Below are positions 32,101 through 42,274 of a stretch of DNA of 64,000 bases, piece by piece. Below the pieces are notes generated by a model. That model saw only the letters and a program-made list of their open reading frames with translations, did not search any database and was not told the origin of the DNA. The stretch's first letter is position 1. Every line of letters begins with the position of its first letter. The position numbers and the translations under genes were made by a program. Origin of the DNA: Trebouxia sp. TZW2008 (Eukaryota; Chlorophyta; Trebouxiophyceae; Trebouxiales; Trebouxiaceae); contig BDIU01000052.1 in NCBI GenBank assembly GCA_002118135.1, positions 1 to 64,000 of the forward strand, written 5' to 3'.

Positions 32101-35100
32101 GAGCCCTGTCCAGAAGGGCAGGCCCGAGGTGCCCTCTGACCATGGCTACACAGCTCCTTACACTGCTGAGTTCACTGAAGAAGAGAAGGAGCGAGGGCGG
32201 CGGTGTGGCAGAGCCCTCTTGGAACGCGCTATGCTAGGGCCTCCCCTTACAGAGCCAGAAATGGGAGTCAAAGGCAGCTCAGGTACTCAAGGATTGTATT
32301 TTACAGTAAACTCTCTTTGTAATGACTCTTTGGTCACCCAGAAACTTGTGCGTACATTGAATTGTCCTTACTCAGAGGGACTATTGCAGTCGGAATGCAA
32401 TGATTGGGTACCCATGGCGTTAGCCTTACATTGAAATTGTCCTTACATCAAGTGTCCTTACAAAGAGAGTTTACTGTACTGGCTTAGGCATGCAACAGGG
32501 TTTCATGCCGACAATGTCAACTCACTGCTAGCAGCATGATGGCTGACACCCTTCATACAGGCATACTCTGCAGCTGCCAATGCAGCATGCAGCCAAGCAC
32601 TGCTTCTGTTTGCAATCAGCAGGACTTGTGAACCTCAGTAGCAAGCATGTACAGAATGAATGAGGACGATACCTAAGCATACCGGCAATCGACACATTAG
32701 CTGTAGACCATGTGCCATCACAGTACGGCCGTGATGCCAACAGACAGACAATGTCGCATCATCTTGTGCTGCCAAGTTGAGCCTTGTGCTGGCCTAGCAG
32801 TGCAGAAATCCGCAGATTCACACTGCTCCTCCCTCTGAAATGCAGTCAGGCATTGTTGCTTCAGCTTTTGTTGATTGACATGCAGTATGATGTGAACTTG
32901 CAGACATGAGTCGACAATAGCGCAATCAGTGCTTTGCACACATCATCAACAATGCTGCTTTTCTCCTCATGCCGCTCCTTGTTAGTTTTGTGCAACAGTT
33001 GAACTTTGCTTTTCTGGCATGCAGGAGATGCAGAGGCAGTGAGTGCAGATACTGTCAAGCATTCCAACGCCATCAATGACGCCAACTTGGCTCTGCAGAC
33101 CATCAGCAAGGACGCAGATCACAGCAGGCAGGCGCTGTTGTCAGCCATAAAGGCTGATCTGGAAAGTGATGACCAGCCAGAAGCAAGGCAAAGCACTGCT
33201 AAGCCAACAGCGCTTTCACCTCGCAACAGCAGCAGACCAGCAGCTCCAGAGTTGGGCCTCAACGCCAACCTGAACGCTGTCAGCTCTGGTTCCTGGTTTC
33301 CCAACAGGGAGCAAGACCCAAACCATGGCGTGCTGATGTCGCTTCTTGAGGAGGATATGCAGGCCGACAATAAGCAGTCCATCAGGGTGGAGACCCTTGA
33401 GCAGACTGCCAGACAGGCTCCGCTGAGTCAAAGCTCCTTGTCTACAAGCCAGCAAGGCGCACAGACTGCGGCTGAGAGCATCAGTCCCAGATACAGCAGC
33501 CAGCAGAGTCAAGGCACAAACATAGATTGGGACAGCGACGCAGCTGAGGTCAGCAGCAGCCATAGACAGCCAGCTTCATTTCAGCAGCCTGAGCAACAGC
33601 AGCAGGTCACCGTCGCCTCGAACGCCACCGCTTCTGTGGCCGACGTTCCTACCGCCGCACAGAGCGCTTTGGCGGCAAACGACGGCGCGCAAGCCGCCGC
33701 TAGCAACCAAGAGCAGCTGCCGGCACATCACGGCAACACCGTGACACCACCTAGTGCGGTCGGAAACAGGGTGTCCATGTCCAAGAGTGGGCAGCAGGCC
33801 AGCGCAATGCAGGCAGACGTGCAAGGCATGGCTCCAAACCCAGGAGCCATCATGATTGGGGAGGAAGGTGGCGGTCGCCCTTGGCTGAAGAGAGCCTTCA
33901 GCATGGTGGACCAGGAGAACATGAACATGGGCATTGACATGAACCAACAGATGGACAGCTTGGACAAGGTACAGATGCTCCTGACTTCACATGCTCAAGT
34001 GGCCAGTCAAGATCAGCTGTATGGTCAGACTGTGTTCTGTGCTTGGCAACATAGCGTTCAGTATAGTCCCTGACAGCTTGGGTACCCCATGCAAGCAGCC
34101 TACCGATTGCATACAGAGTCATTTAAAGGAACAATGAGCAAAGCTAGGTAGCGCCATCATTCATATATGGATGAAGCAGGACAAGAGCTGATGTAGCCCT
34201 ACCATTATGCATGGCATCAATGATCAATCGTACGACAGCTTCCACCGCCTTGTGTGTATGTCTCCCGCCTGATCACACTTGCTGCAATGCAGGTGCTGAT
34301 TACTGGCAAGATCAGTCAAGCAGTGGTGGTGGCAGCAGCTGCTTACCGCAATGAGGCAGCCTTCAGGGAAAGGACTGGCATTGAGAAAACCAAGCTGATC
34401 ATTGATGAGTTCCACACCAACACTCATGTAGGCTTCATTCGGCGCCTGCTTGCTCTCCATGCCATTTCATGATCATTCATTGTTGTTGAGCGCTTCCCAG
34501 CTTCATGCATGTATGAACGATGGCCCTACCTAGCTTCGCCCATTGTTGCTCTACATGACGCTTGTTGACATGTCGCAGCTGTATTGCATGTCGCAGTAGT
34601 CAAAGCATTAAGTGTGTTTGATGAAAGTGTGAAATGGGCTGCTATGAGGCTGACACTCTGGAGAAACGACTGCAAAATTTCAAGTTGACAAACAGCAGCA
34701 TCTCACCTCTTCTAGAGGATATGCTCAAGCTGTACCCTTTCATTATTAGTCTGGCATAGCTTTGCGTTGGTCTATTTCAGGCAGGAAGAACGCTACAAGG
34801 GCAAGCTGTCAAAAGCACTGCTGCAAGTACCAATGGTTCAAGCATTCTTACATGACATGCCCAGGCGTGAACCTAGCCCGTGACATGCTCTTCTCACTTG
34901 TTGCGCAATCTTGCAGGTGCATGTTGGTTGGCTAGAGGGGGGCACTGCAATTCTGGCTTTCAGAGGCACACAGACTGCTCAAGACGGCCTGCAGGATGTC
35001 AAGATTGTAAGGCAGAGCATAGACCACCTTCAGGGCATGTTCCCTGGCACTCAAGCGCATTCAGGTATGCTGCAATCAATTGTGCTGATCAGTCTGTATA

Positions 35101-37139
35101 ATTGAATCTGGCGCTGCATACTCTTTTTGTTACTGCTTGCAACCTGCTTGCGTAGACCTTGGCATGTTGTGTGGTACTGCATTGCCCTGTTGTCAGTGCA
35201 GTTCTCTCTGATGCTGCAGCACTCTTGACAGATCAAGCTGTAACAGATTTCTGCCTTGTCAACAGCTGGGCTGACCTTTCTGGTCTGCTCAGGACAGAGA
35301 GCTGTGCTGTGGTGTTTTTGCTGTGTTCTTTGGCAAGTCATCATACAATGCAGGCTGCTGTCAGCCTGTTGATAGCACCATTTTGCTGCACTGACCGACT
35401 TGTGCTCCATAATGCAGGCTTCCTGCAGCAATTTGCCGGGGTGTGCCGGCCTGATGAGCCTGAGAAGAATATGGCCACAGTGATTGAGCAGCTGTCTGGA
35501 GGGCGGTCACCTACAAGGGTGCTGTGCTGCGGTCACAGTCTAGGAGGGGCTCTGGCCACACTCGGTACGGTCACGACGCCAGTGTCATACATCCCTGCAT
35601 ACATCTTGACTCCCCAGTGATTGCCCACTGTCCCCAGACTGTCATCTTGTGCCAGCTAGTGATGGACAGAGGGTGTTTGTCCATCCTTGAATGCCTTGGA
35701 ATGGCTTCGAATGCTATGCTGATTTGATCCTGAGACCTGAGTTGATCCCGAGATTTGCTTTGTTGCCATCAAATTATGGTGTGTCCCAATGCATGCACAA
35801 AAGACTTCTGCCTTTGACGGCATCTGCCATTCGCTGCCTTTACCACTTGCAACACCATTTGTGTAGCAGCTGCCAAGTGCAACACCGGCAGTGCAGTACC
35901 CTCAAGACATGATTGTTTGCATCAGCATCGCAAAGCAAGATGAACGTCATGAAAGCCCTAGCTGCACACTTACCATCTTTGTCACATTCAGGTGCCACAT
36001 GGGCAGCACTGCAGTACCCTCAGGCTGACATCAGGTGCATCACCTTTGGCAGCCCTAGAGTGGGGAACAAGGCCTTCAAGCGCGCCTTCCACACCCTGGT
36101 GGGCACCTCCCTGCGCCTTGTCCATGGAGGGGACCCTGTACCTGTGCTCCCCCCTGCCTTTGTGTAAGCCCCCATTCACCCTTGTCCTATTGTTGCAGAT
36201 GCTGATGCATCATCATTGGTTTCTTGTGTGTTTCGGCAGCTTTGCTGGCTTCAGAATTGTTCGCCTTCCACCCAATGGTGGGCACCTCCCTGCATTCTGT
36301 CCATAGGGGAGACCCTGTACCCGTCCTGCCCGCGGTGGAAGCCCTCTTGCCTTTGTCCTGCTTTTGTGTACACGCTCTCATGCATTGACAGCTATACTAG
36401 CTGTAGAAGCTGCTCTTAGTGTCTGCCAGGGAACGTTGTACCTATCATTGCCCCTCCCCTCCGTGAGTGTTTACGTAGCTGTGGCTGGTGCAGGTACCAT
36501 CATGTTAATGGCGCCATTCACATCAGAGGCGGCAAGATCAAGCTTCGCTCCCGCCCCTGGCACTTCAAGCTGCGTCCAAACGTAGCAGACCACCTAGTCG
36601 CCCGCTACAACGCTGGTATCTTCTTACACATGCCTGGAGGCCTCGAAGCAATGCCACTACCCAAGCCGCGCAACATGCGCCGCCTCAACAGCTTAGCCAC
36701 CACTTCCATTGCTGGTGACACCAGCACCAAGGGCAGCCCAGGCATCAAGGGACAGCAATCACAGAGCAGGGGTTTGGAGAATGTGTCACCCACTGAGGCA
36801 GAAGAAGAGCTTGCGCAGGTTGGGGGACCCAGCGCTTACGGTGCGTACGGTGCGGTGTACAACAAGGCGAATGACGCAGTTCAAGAGGCGCGTGGGGTGA
36901 CTGATGCTCTGCATTTGACTAAGCCCAAGTCAGATGGGTTGTTGGGCAGAAGCTTCCGGAAGCTGAAGCGGGATTCTAGTGCATCAGACCAGAGTTCGTC
37001 TGGTGGTTGGACTATGTGGCATATGTTTGGCTGTGTGGCCATGCAGAAAGGTGTCAAGGATGAGAGCAGCAGCAGTGACGAGGATGAGAGCATACACGCT
37101 GTGCCTTCTAGGCATAGTCGCAGCGACCGTGTCAACTGA
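29138..37139 (+). CDS. Two-domain class 3 (alpha/beta-hydrolase) lipase
   Basis: Exons 29349-29677, 29756-29823, 29950-30160, 30461-30626, 30968-31175, 31662-31793, 32036-32282, 33025-33968, 34293-34427, 34917-35064, 35418-35564, 35992-36163 and 36494-37139 join in phase to about 1,180 aa. An upstream exon (about 29138-29316) is likely. Domain 1 has HVGWFEE, then VGYCVGGS where a Ser nucleophile is expected, ITFGSQLVGN, RRDPIP (Asp) and DDHSLMRY (His). A 315-residue disordered Ser/Gln-rich exon links it to domain 2: HVGWLEGG, CCGHSLGG (Ser), ITFGSPRVGN, HGGDPVP (Asp), DHLVARY (His), followed by a Ser-rich tail. Domain 2 has the full triad and should hydrolyse acylglycerols or related lipids. 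Domain 1 is probably altered or inactive. I saw no signal peptide or obvious membrane segment. Confidence 0.82.
31213..31275 (-). mobile_element. LINE 3' end, reverse orientation
   Basis: The reverse complement reads 'ggagacagttgattgctcc', then 'tacctagctgagcctgctga', matching the shared LINE terminus. It lies within a lipase intron. Confidence 0.65.
31570..31630 (+). repeat. Copy of lipase exon 5' edge
   Basis: 'tttgcaggccatggatgcca' and onward repeats the acceptor and start of the exon at 31662 (AMHAICLAHFE), about 85 bases upstream. It has substitutions and lacks a donor. Confidence 0.8.
32304..32476 (+). mobile_element. Intact MITE with perfect 19-bp TIRs
   Basis: CAGTAAACTCTCTTTGTAA (32304-32322) is exactly inverted at 32458-32476. 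The 173-bp element is flanked by TA on both sides (32302-32303 and 32477-32478). CAGT ends and a TA target duplication fit non-autonomous Tc1/mariner-pogo elements. It has no coding capacity. It sits in a lipase intron, starting 21 bases after the donor. Confidence 0.88.
36250..36475 (+). repeat. Copies of lipase exon 3' end
   Basis: 36257-36345 repeats the end of the 35992-36163 exon ('ggtgggcacctccctgc', 'ggagaccctgtacccgtcct'). 36428-36468 is a shorter, more diverged copy. Both follow the real exon inside its intron. The first disrupts the frame around the catalytic Asp motif. Confidence 0.8.
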
Positions 37140-38004
37140 CAAGATTGCCCTGCCAACTGGGAAGCTTTGCCTTAGTCGACGCAAAGCAGCTTGCGTCACT
37201 AGGGCTTGTCTGTAATTCGCAGGTTTGAGACTCAATGGTCACTGTGATTTGAAGGTTGGAGAAGGCATGTTCTCTGCCTTGATTTGAATAGATTTGCCTG
37301 GAGTTTGCCTTTGCTATATAGATGTATTTGCAAACTTTTGGCCCTGCCTTTTGTACCTTTCAGCACAGCAAGATGAGAGGCATATTTTGCTGCATGATAA
37401 GCTTGCTCGTTGCTCAATTTGACTTGCTCTCTGGCTTTTCTGAAAGTTTCAAACTCTTCGATTTTGATAAAACCAAAGACAGTACATTTGGGACAGTAAC
37501 AGGCTTGGATTTACAGCTTGAACTTGATCGCACTGAACTTGTGTTATATCCAATGAATCATGTGAAGCACTGTCCAGTCCTGGTCAATTGCCAATGAAAG
37601 ACAATCTTCTGTCCAATCTGTACACTTGAGTCGATAAATGAGCAGTCATGGTTTGCCTTCAATGCCCCAATACTGCACAGCTACCTCATTCACGACGCAT
37701 GCCAGACAAGCTCAGCAGGCCCTGCTAGGTACATACCCCAGAGCTAGACAAGCCCTTGCCATACCAGCTTGTGTCTGTGCGGTGTGCACTGCGCAAGTCC
37801 TTGCTTGTGGCTCACACACTGTTGAACACACCAAAGTTACTCAATTGGCGGCATCATCAGCACGCTTGCATTTCAATGCTGCTGGGATTCCTTCCACAAC
37901 CTCTACACGTGGCCAATTGGGCGTACCATCACCACCTGTGCACATGTCTAGCTGTAAACCTAGTTGCACACAGCCCCACAGCAACAGTCAGTATGCAGCA
38001 CCAA
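37140..38004. other. Convergent 3' region of lipase and dehydrogenase genes
   Basis: No gene seen. A TGTAA that could act as the lipase polyadenylation signal lies near 37210. A short reverse-orientation piece of the LINE terminus ('ctcagcaggccctgctagg') lies at about 37700-37740. Confidence 0.5.
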
Positions 38005-39477
38005 TCAGTATACAGCACCAGTCTGCTCTGTCATGATCTGCCACAGTTTCCTCCTTGTCTTTGGGTCTTGGGCTGTTGATGCACCCCTTGACTCCCTGCC
38101 GCCAACAAAGTACTTGCCAGTCACCTTGGCCAAGCTTGGGTCTGTTGCCAGCTTGAACTCATTATTGGCATCCTGCAAAACTGATGCGTGTAAATCTTGA
38201 TACACAACATGCTATACGCAACGCTGCGCACACGGTATGCCTGGCTGCAAGCAAAGCAAGCAAACACACAAATAGATGTTTTGGAAAACTTTGTTGTACA
38301 GAATGATTGCACAGGGTCAGTTGATATCTTGCTGTTTCAGCAGCCACAGTATTGCGTCATGCCGCTGACACAATGGCATCAGTGGTCCAGCTGTCTTTGC
38401 AAAGCTGGCGCTTTCATACCTGAACTTCAATGCCACACGCTCCCCATCCTGCGTAATACACAAACATGTCACAATAGACCACAGGCATGTTCACAGACTC
38501 ATATGAGCCTTGGTTCATCACGAAACTCTGCTGCTTGTTTGAAGAGTATACACTCAAGAGCATTTGAGAGATCATTCACACTTCTGCATGCAGTCTGTAC
38601 AGATGATGCTGCAGAGACAATAGACACTGACCTGCTAGCAACATCTTGGTGTTGACAGTTCCAGGGTCTAAGCAGTTCACAACAATGCCTTTAGGCTTCA
38701 TCAGTTCTGCAAGCTCAAACGTGAACATCGGGCTGGCAAGCTTGGACAAAGAATAGCTGTCATGGCTGCTGAATCCTTTCTCCTGTCAAAACATAGCAAA
38801 GCCTTCAAAAGAAGCCCTATGATATGGACTTTGCTGGACCCATTTTCTTGCCACGACACAGCAACAAATTGGCATGCTGCACTTTGTGTAGCACACATTT
38901 GCTGACAATTTGAAATAAGCTGCTGCAGGGGCAAATTCTTTTGCTGGAAAGTGTTTCACCTGCTGTAGATTGTCAAAATCGATTCTGCTACCAGCTGAGA
39001 TAGAGGAGACATTGACGATGCGCTCTGTGACAATGTCTTTCAGAAGTGCTGTCAGCAGAAATGGTGCCAAAACATTAACAGCCCAAGTGAGCTCAAAGCC
39101 ATCCTCTGAAAGGGATTTGCGGGTTTCAAAGACTCCAGCATTGTTGATGAGGACATCAATAGATTTGTGATCAGCTTTGACTGCTTCAGCGAACTGTCTG
39201 ATTTGAGACAAGGATGCAAGGTCACACGTGTATGAGGATATCTGGCTTCCCTGCCGAGCCAACTCTTGTTGCACTTTCTTGATTTTGTCTGCTGATCTGC
39301 CAAACCCAGCAGAGAACACCGTCAATCCACTGAACAACATATGACATGCTCGCAAAAGATAATCATTACCGTCCATGAACAATGACGTCCGCTCCAGCGG
39401 CAGCGAGCCTTCGGGCGGTATGAAGCCCGATGCCGTCGGTGCTGCCGGTTATCAGGTACGTTTTGCCTGACAGATCC
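38005..39477 (-). CDS. Short-chain dehydrogenase/reductase
   Basis: Exons from the 5' side are 39477-39370, 39296-38960, 38782-38632, 38448-38420 and 38172-38005; all phases agree. They give the Rossmann motif TGSTDGIG near the N-terminus, then [21 protein letters not shown], the catalytic YSLSK, the [14 protein letters not shown] segment and a C-terminal [12 protein letters not shown] tail ending in TGAVY. This is a classical NAD(P)H-dependent SDR of the plant TIC32/retinol-dehydrogenase-like type. Its substrate cannot be read from sequence. The first exon with the start codon is not resolved: it must end with two bases of a split codon upstream of 39477, and a stop interrupts simple extension. 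The 29-base exon is unusually small but conserved. Confidence 0.85.
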
Positions 39478-40382
39478 CTACGGAATGGTACGGCTCATCT
39501 CAAGCAGCTGGCGCATCACAGCCATTACTCTTGTGCAGCTTACCCCTGACGCTGAGCCATACACTGCACGGAGCACGAATAGCTCGTCCTCTTAGCCGGT
39601 TGCAAGGCTGCGAGCCTAGCGATCCTGAAGGAACCGGTGCCTAAACTTATGGCATGCTGATGCATGCAGGCAACAAGCGATCTTGTCACTTAGTTGAGAC
39701 CCCACTAGGCGTATGCTGCGCTGAAAATGGGACACAAACACTGCAGCTGTGCATGCATACGTGGTGCCGGAGCTGCTTTAGTTGTGAGGCACGTGACAAT
39801 GTGCAGCTGAGCTTGCAGCTGCTAGCATAACTCAACACAGTTATGCCGACGCCAGTGCATCAGTTGAAACCCATGAAAATGAAGATGTCCTCATTATGCT
39901 GTGCAGCAGACACAATCATCATGACCATGTGAAGGGATAGCATCTGCGCTTCATGTCACTGAAAGGCAGCGCAGCAGGTGACCAGATCAGCATGATGGCA
40001 CATCAGTCAGCACGCCACTGTGTGTGTAGGCACTGGCAATGCCACCTTCGTAAGATCTCACAGTTGTCAGGTTGCTCAGCCTTGCAAAGTCACTGACAAC
40101 AATACTGATGCTCAAACAGTTTCCCTTTCTGAGGTGATACTGATGGGCTTTTTTTCAGCTGCTCAGGCCATTGGCCTGTCTGGATTTCACAGCACATGCT
40201 TGCATTGTTTGCTGTGCATTTGTTGCCTGCTGCTTTAGATGGGCTACCGCTTCTACCCGCTGCTGTATCCCTGTCTGCAGACTGTGTGCAAGCGTTGCAT
40301 AAGCCTGCAGCAAAAGGATACAGGCTCACCTTGATCACAGGCTACACATGATAAACAAATGCAGCGCAGCATCAGGATGGTA
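39478..40382. other. Upstream of dehydrogenase, downstream of MED7
   Basis: It should hold the dehydrogenase's unresolved first exon and promoter and the MED7 3' UTR. No other gene is visible. Confidence 0.4.
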
Positions 40383-40998
40383 TCATGCCTGGTGTGGTCT
40401 AAGTAGGTTCAGTAGATACTGCATCTGCCGCAGAAGGGAGCTAATGTCCGTGACTAGCTGTGGAGCACCGCCTGGCTGGTTGACAAGCACTGTCAGCAAC
40501 TCTTGAAAGCTGATCAGCAGCTCTTGATTCATCCGCAACAGTTCTTCTTTTATGTCTGAGTACACGGAGAGCACTCGCTTGGTGTCAAGTTGATCTGGTC
40601 GCAATCAATAGCACAGAAAAGCAGTAAAAGTTAGATTTACATGCATGCATGCAAGCCTGCAAAAACACACTTGACATGCTGTGCATCTTACCGATGCCTC
40701 CATTGGCTGATCTGTCAAACAGCGGTGCTGTTTGAAGTGCTGGCATGCCAGGCTCAACCTGCACTCACCAGGTGTGACATGCGCCTGACGTGCGCAGACT
40801 CAGTCAATCAGCGTCACCCCAGACCGTGTGCATCTCGCCAAACATCTGGTAATCTTGCTCGACTGGCGCAGGAGGACCAGGTGGCAATGGCCTTTCAGCA
40901 GATCCCTCTGCATCTTCTCTGTATAAACGATAGAAGTCGGGAGGGGGAGGGTACAAAGACTGCTGAGTTGCTGCGACTTGAGCGGAAGCTTCTGCCAT
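40383..40998 (-). CDS. MED7: Mediator of RNA polymerase II transcription subunit 7
   Basis: Three exons (40998-40825, 40758-40692, 40594-40383) join to about 150 aa, slightly shorter than the roughly 170 aa of plants. The N-terminal part has the family signature SLYPPPPDFYRLYRED and a Pro-rich loop. The C-terminal part is a long amphipathic helix (KRVLSVYSDIKEELLRMNQE and onward) ending in the hallmark LLNLLRPHQA just before the stop. MED7 dimerises with MED21 in the Mediator middle module and acts in the nucleus. The exon 1 donor ('cacacg|gtctgg') was chosen because it keeps frame, but it is weak, and a few residues there are uncertain. Confidence 0.85.
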
Positions 40999-42274
40999 CG
41001 TTGCTGGGTGTCAGCGCTTGCCAAGAATGCAGCATCAGCTCCGCAAGCTCGGCTTCAACATGACGATGATGCACAGTAAAGTTGTGCACTGGAATGCTGG
41101 AGCCTACAGCCTTGAAGAAAAATCCCAGATTGTCAAGCAGTCCGAATTGTTTTGCGTGATTAGCGTACACCTATGTTGAGCCTATTTGCTGGCGCTTGAA
41201 ACACATTATTGATAAGCGCACATTCATGCATGTGTGAAGGCAACGATGATCAGTACATTTGGCATGCGTGTAGACAATTTACGCACGAAGCAGGTTGTCT
41301 CGGCCTTTGGTCGCAGGGTAACATCATTATGCTTGTGTGATGCAAGGCATGCAATGCACCTGAGGTGTTGGCTCTTTGTGACATGGCTGCAGCAATCATT
41401 GAGTGTCTTCTCAATTGCATCGTAGTGCAGACCATCACTATAAATCATACATTCCTGCCAAGACTCAGCCTATTGAAAACGGCCCTTTGCCCCTACATGT
41501 TGCCCAAACGGCTCAGACTGCTGCATGAAGGTATTCTATGCTACCACCACTTGAGATTCTACTCAACTGTGCCGGACCATCCACACTTGTGAAACGCGTG
41601 CCCCAAAATACCCAAGTGCTGCTTCTCCTGATAGTACAATCTCTCAAGGTATGGGTCAAATGAAAAGGACAATGAGCTGCAACTGTTTGCTATGCATCAC
41701 ATCGAACACTGCAGCAATCTTGTTTTGCTGCATACATGGCATACAATGTTGTCACTCGACTACCACAGTTTTTTGAATATACTCTGCATGACACACACCA
41801 GCACCACCACAACACCACACCAACTTCAAGACCAACCCCGAACAGTAAGTGTCTGACGCGCTCTCACTGCCAAAACGAAATCAATGCCTCTCAGTCAAGA
41901 GCCCTTGATCACTTGCTACAAGCAAAGCTCATGCTGGCCAAAACCAAAACCTCTCACACTGCTGTTCCTTGAGCTGCACTCTGTAACATACCAACACACC
42001 TTCATCTGCGTCGGATAACAATTCTCAAATCAAGCCTGAGATCCGCCACCCTTCACCTGATTCCAACAGTAGCAAATCACAGTAGCCTTGGTGTTCCCAG
42101 CAAACAGGCATGCCCATGCTGCAATGGCCGTCTTTGCAGCACTGCAGAACTCATTATGACCCCGACATGCGCAGCCACGCACAGGGACCAAACGGACCAC
42201 CAAAGTGAACAATGACATCCTCCTTGAACAGGGGAGATTGAAGCAGCTCCGCCAGACCGCTGTTGCTTTCCTGG
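40999..42274. other. MED7 upstream region, no supported gene
   Basis: Open minus-strand sequence directly upstream of the MED7 ATG is probably 5' UTR. The rest contains only short frames. The stretch 42030-42270 also reads open on the minus strand (ending WNQVKGGGSQA), which might be an alternative 3' exon of the neighbouring gene. Confidence 0.35.
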
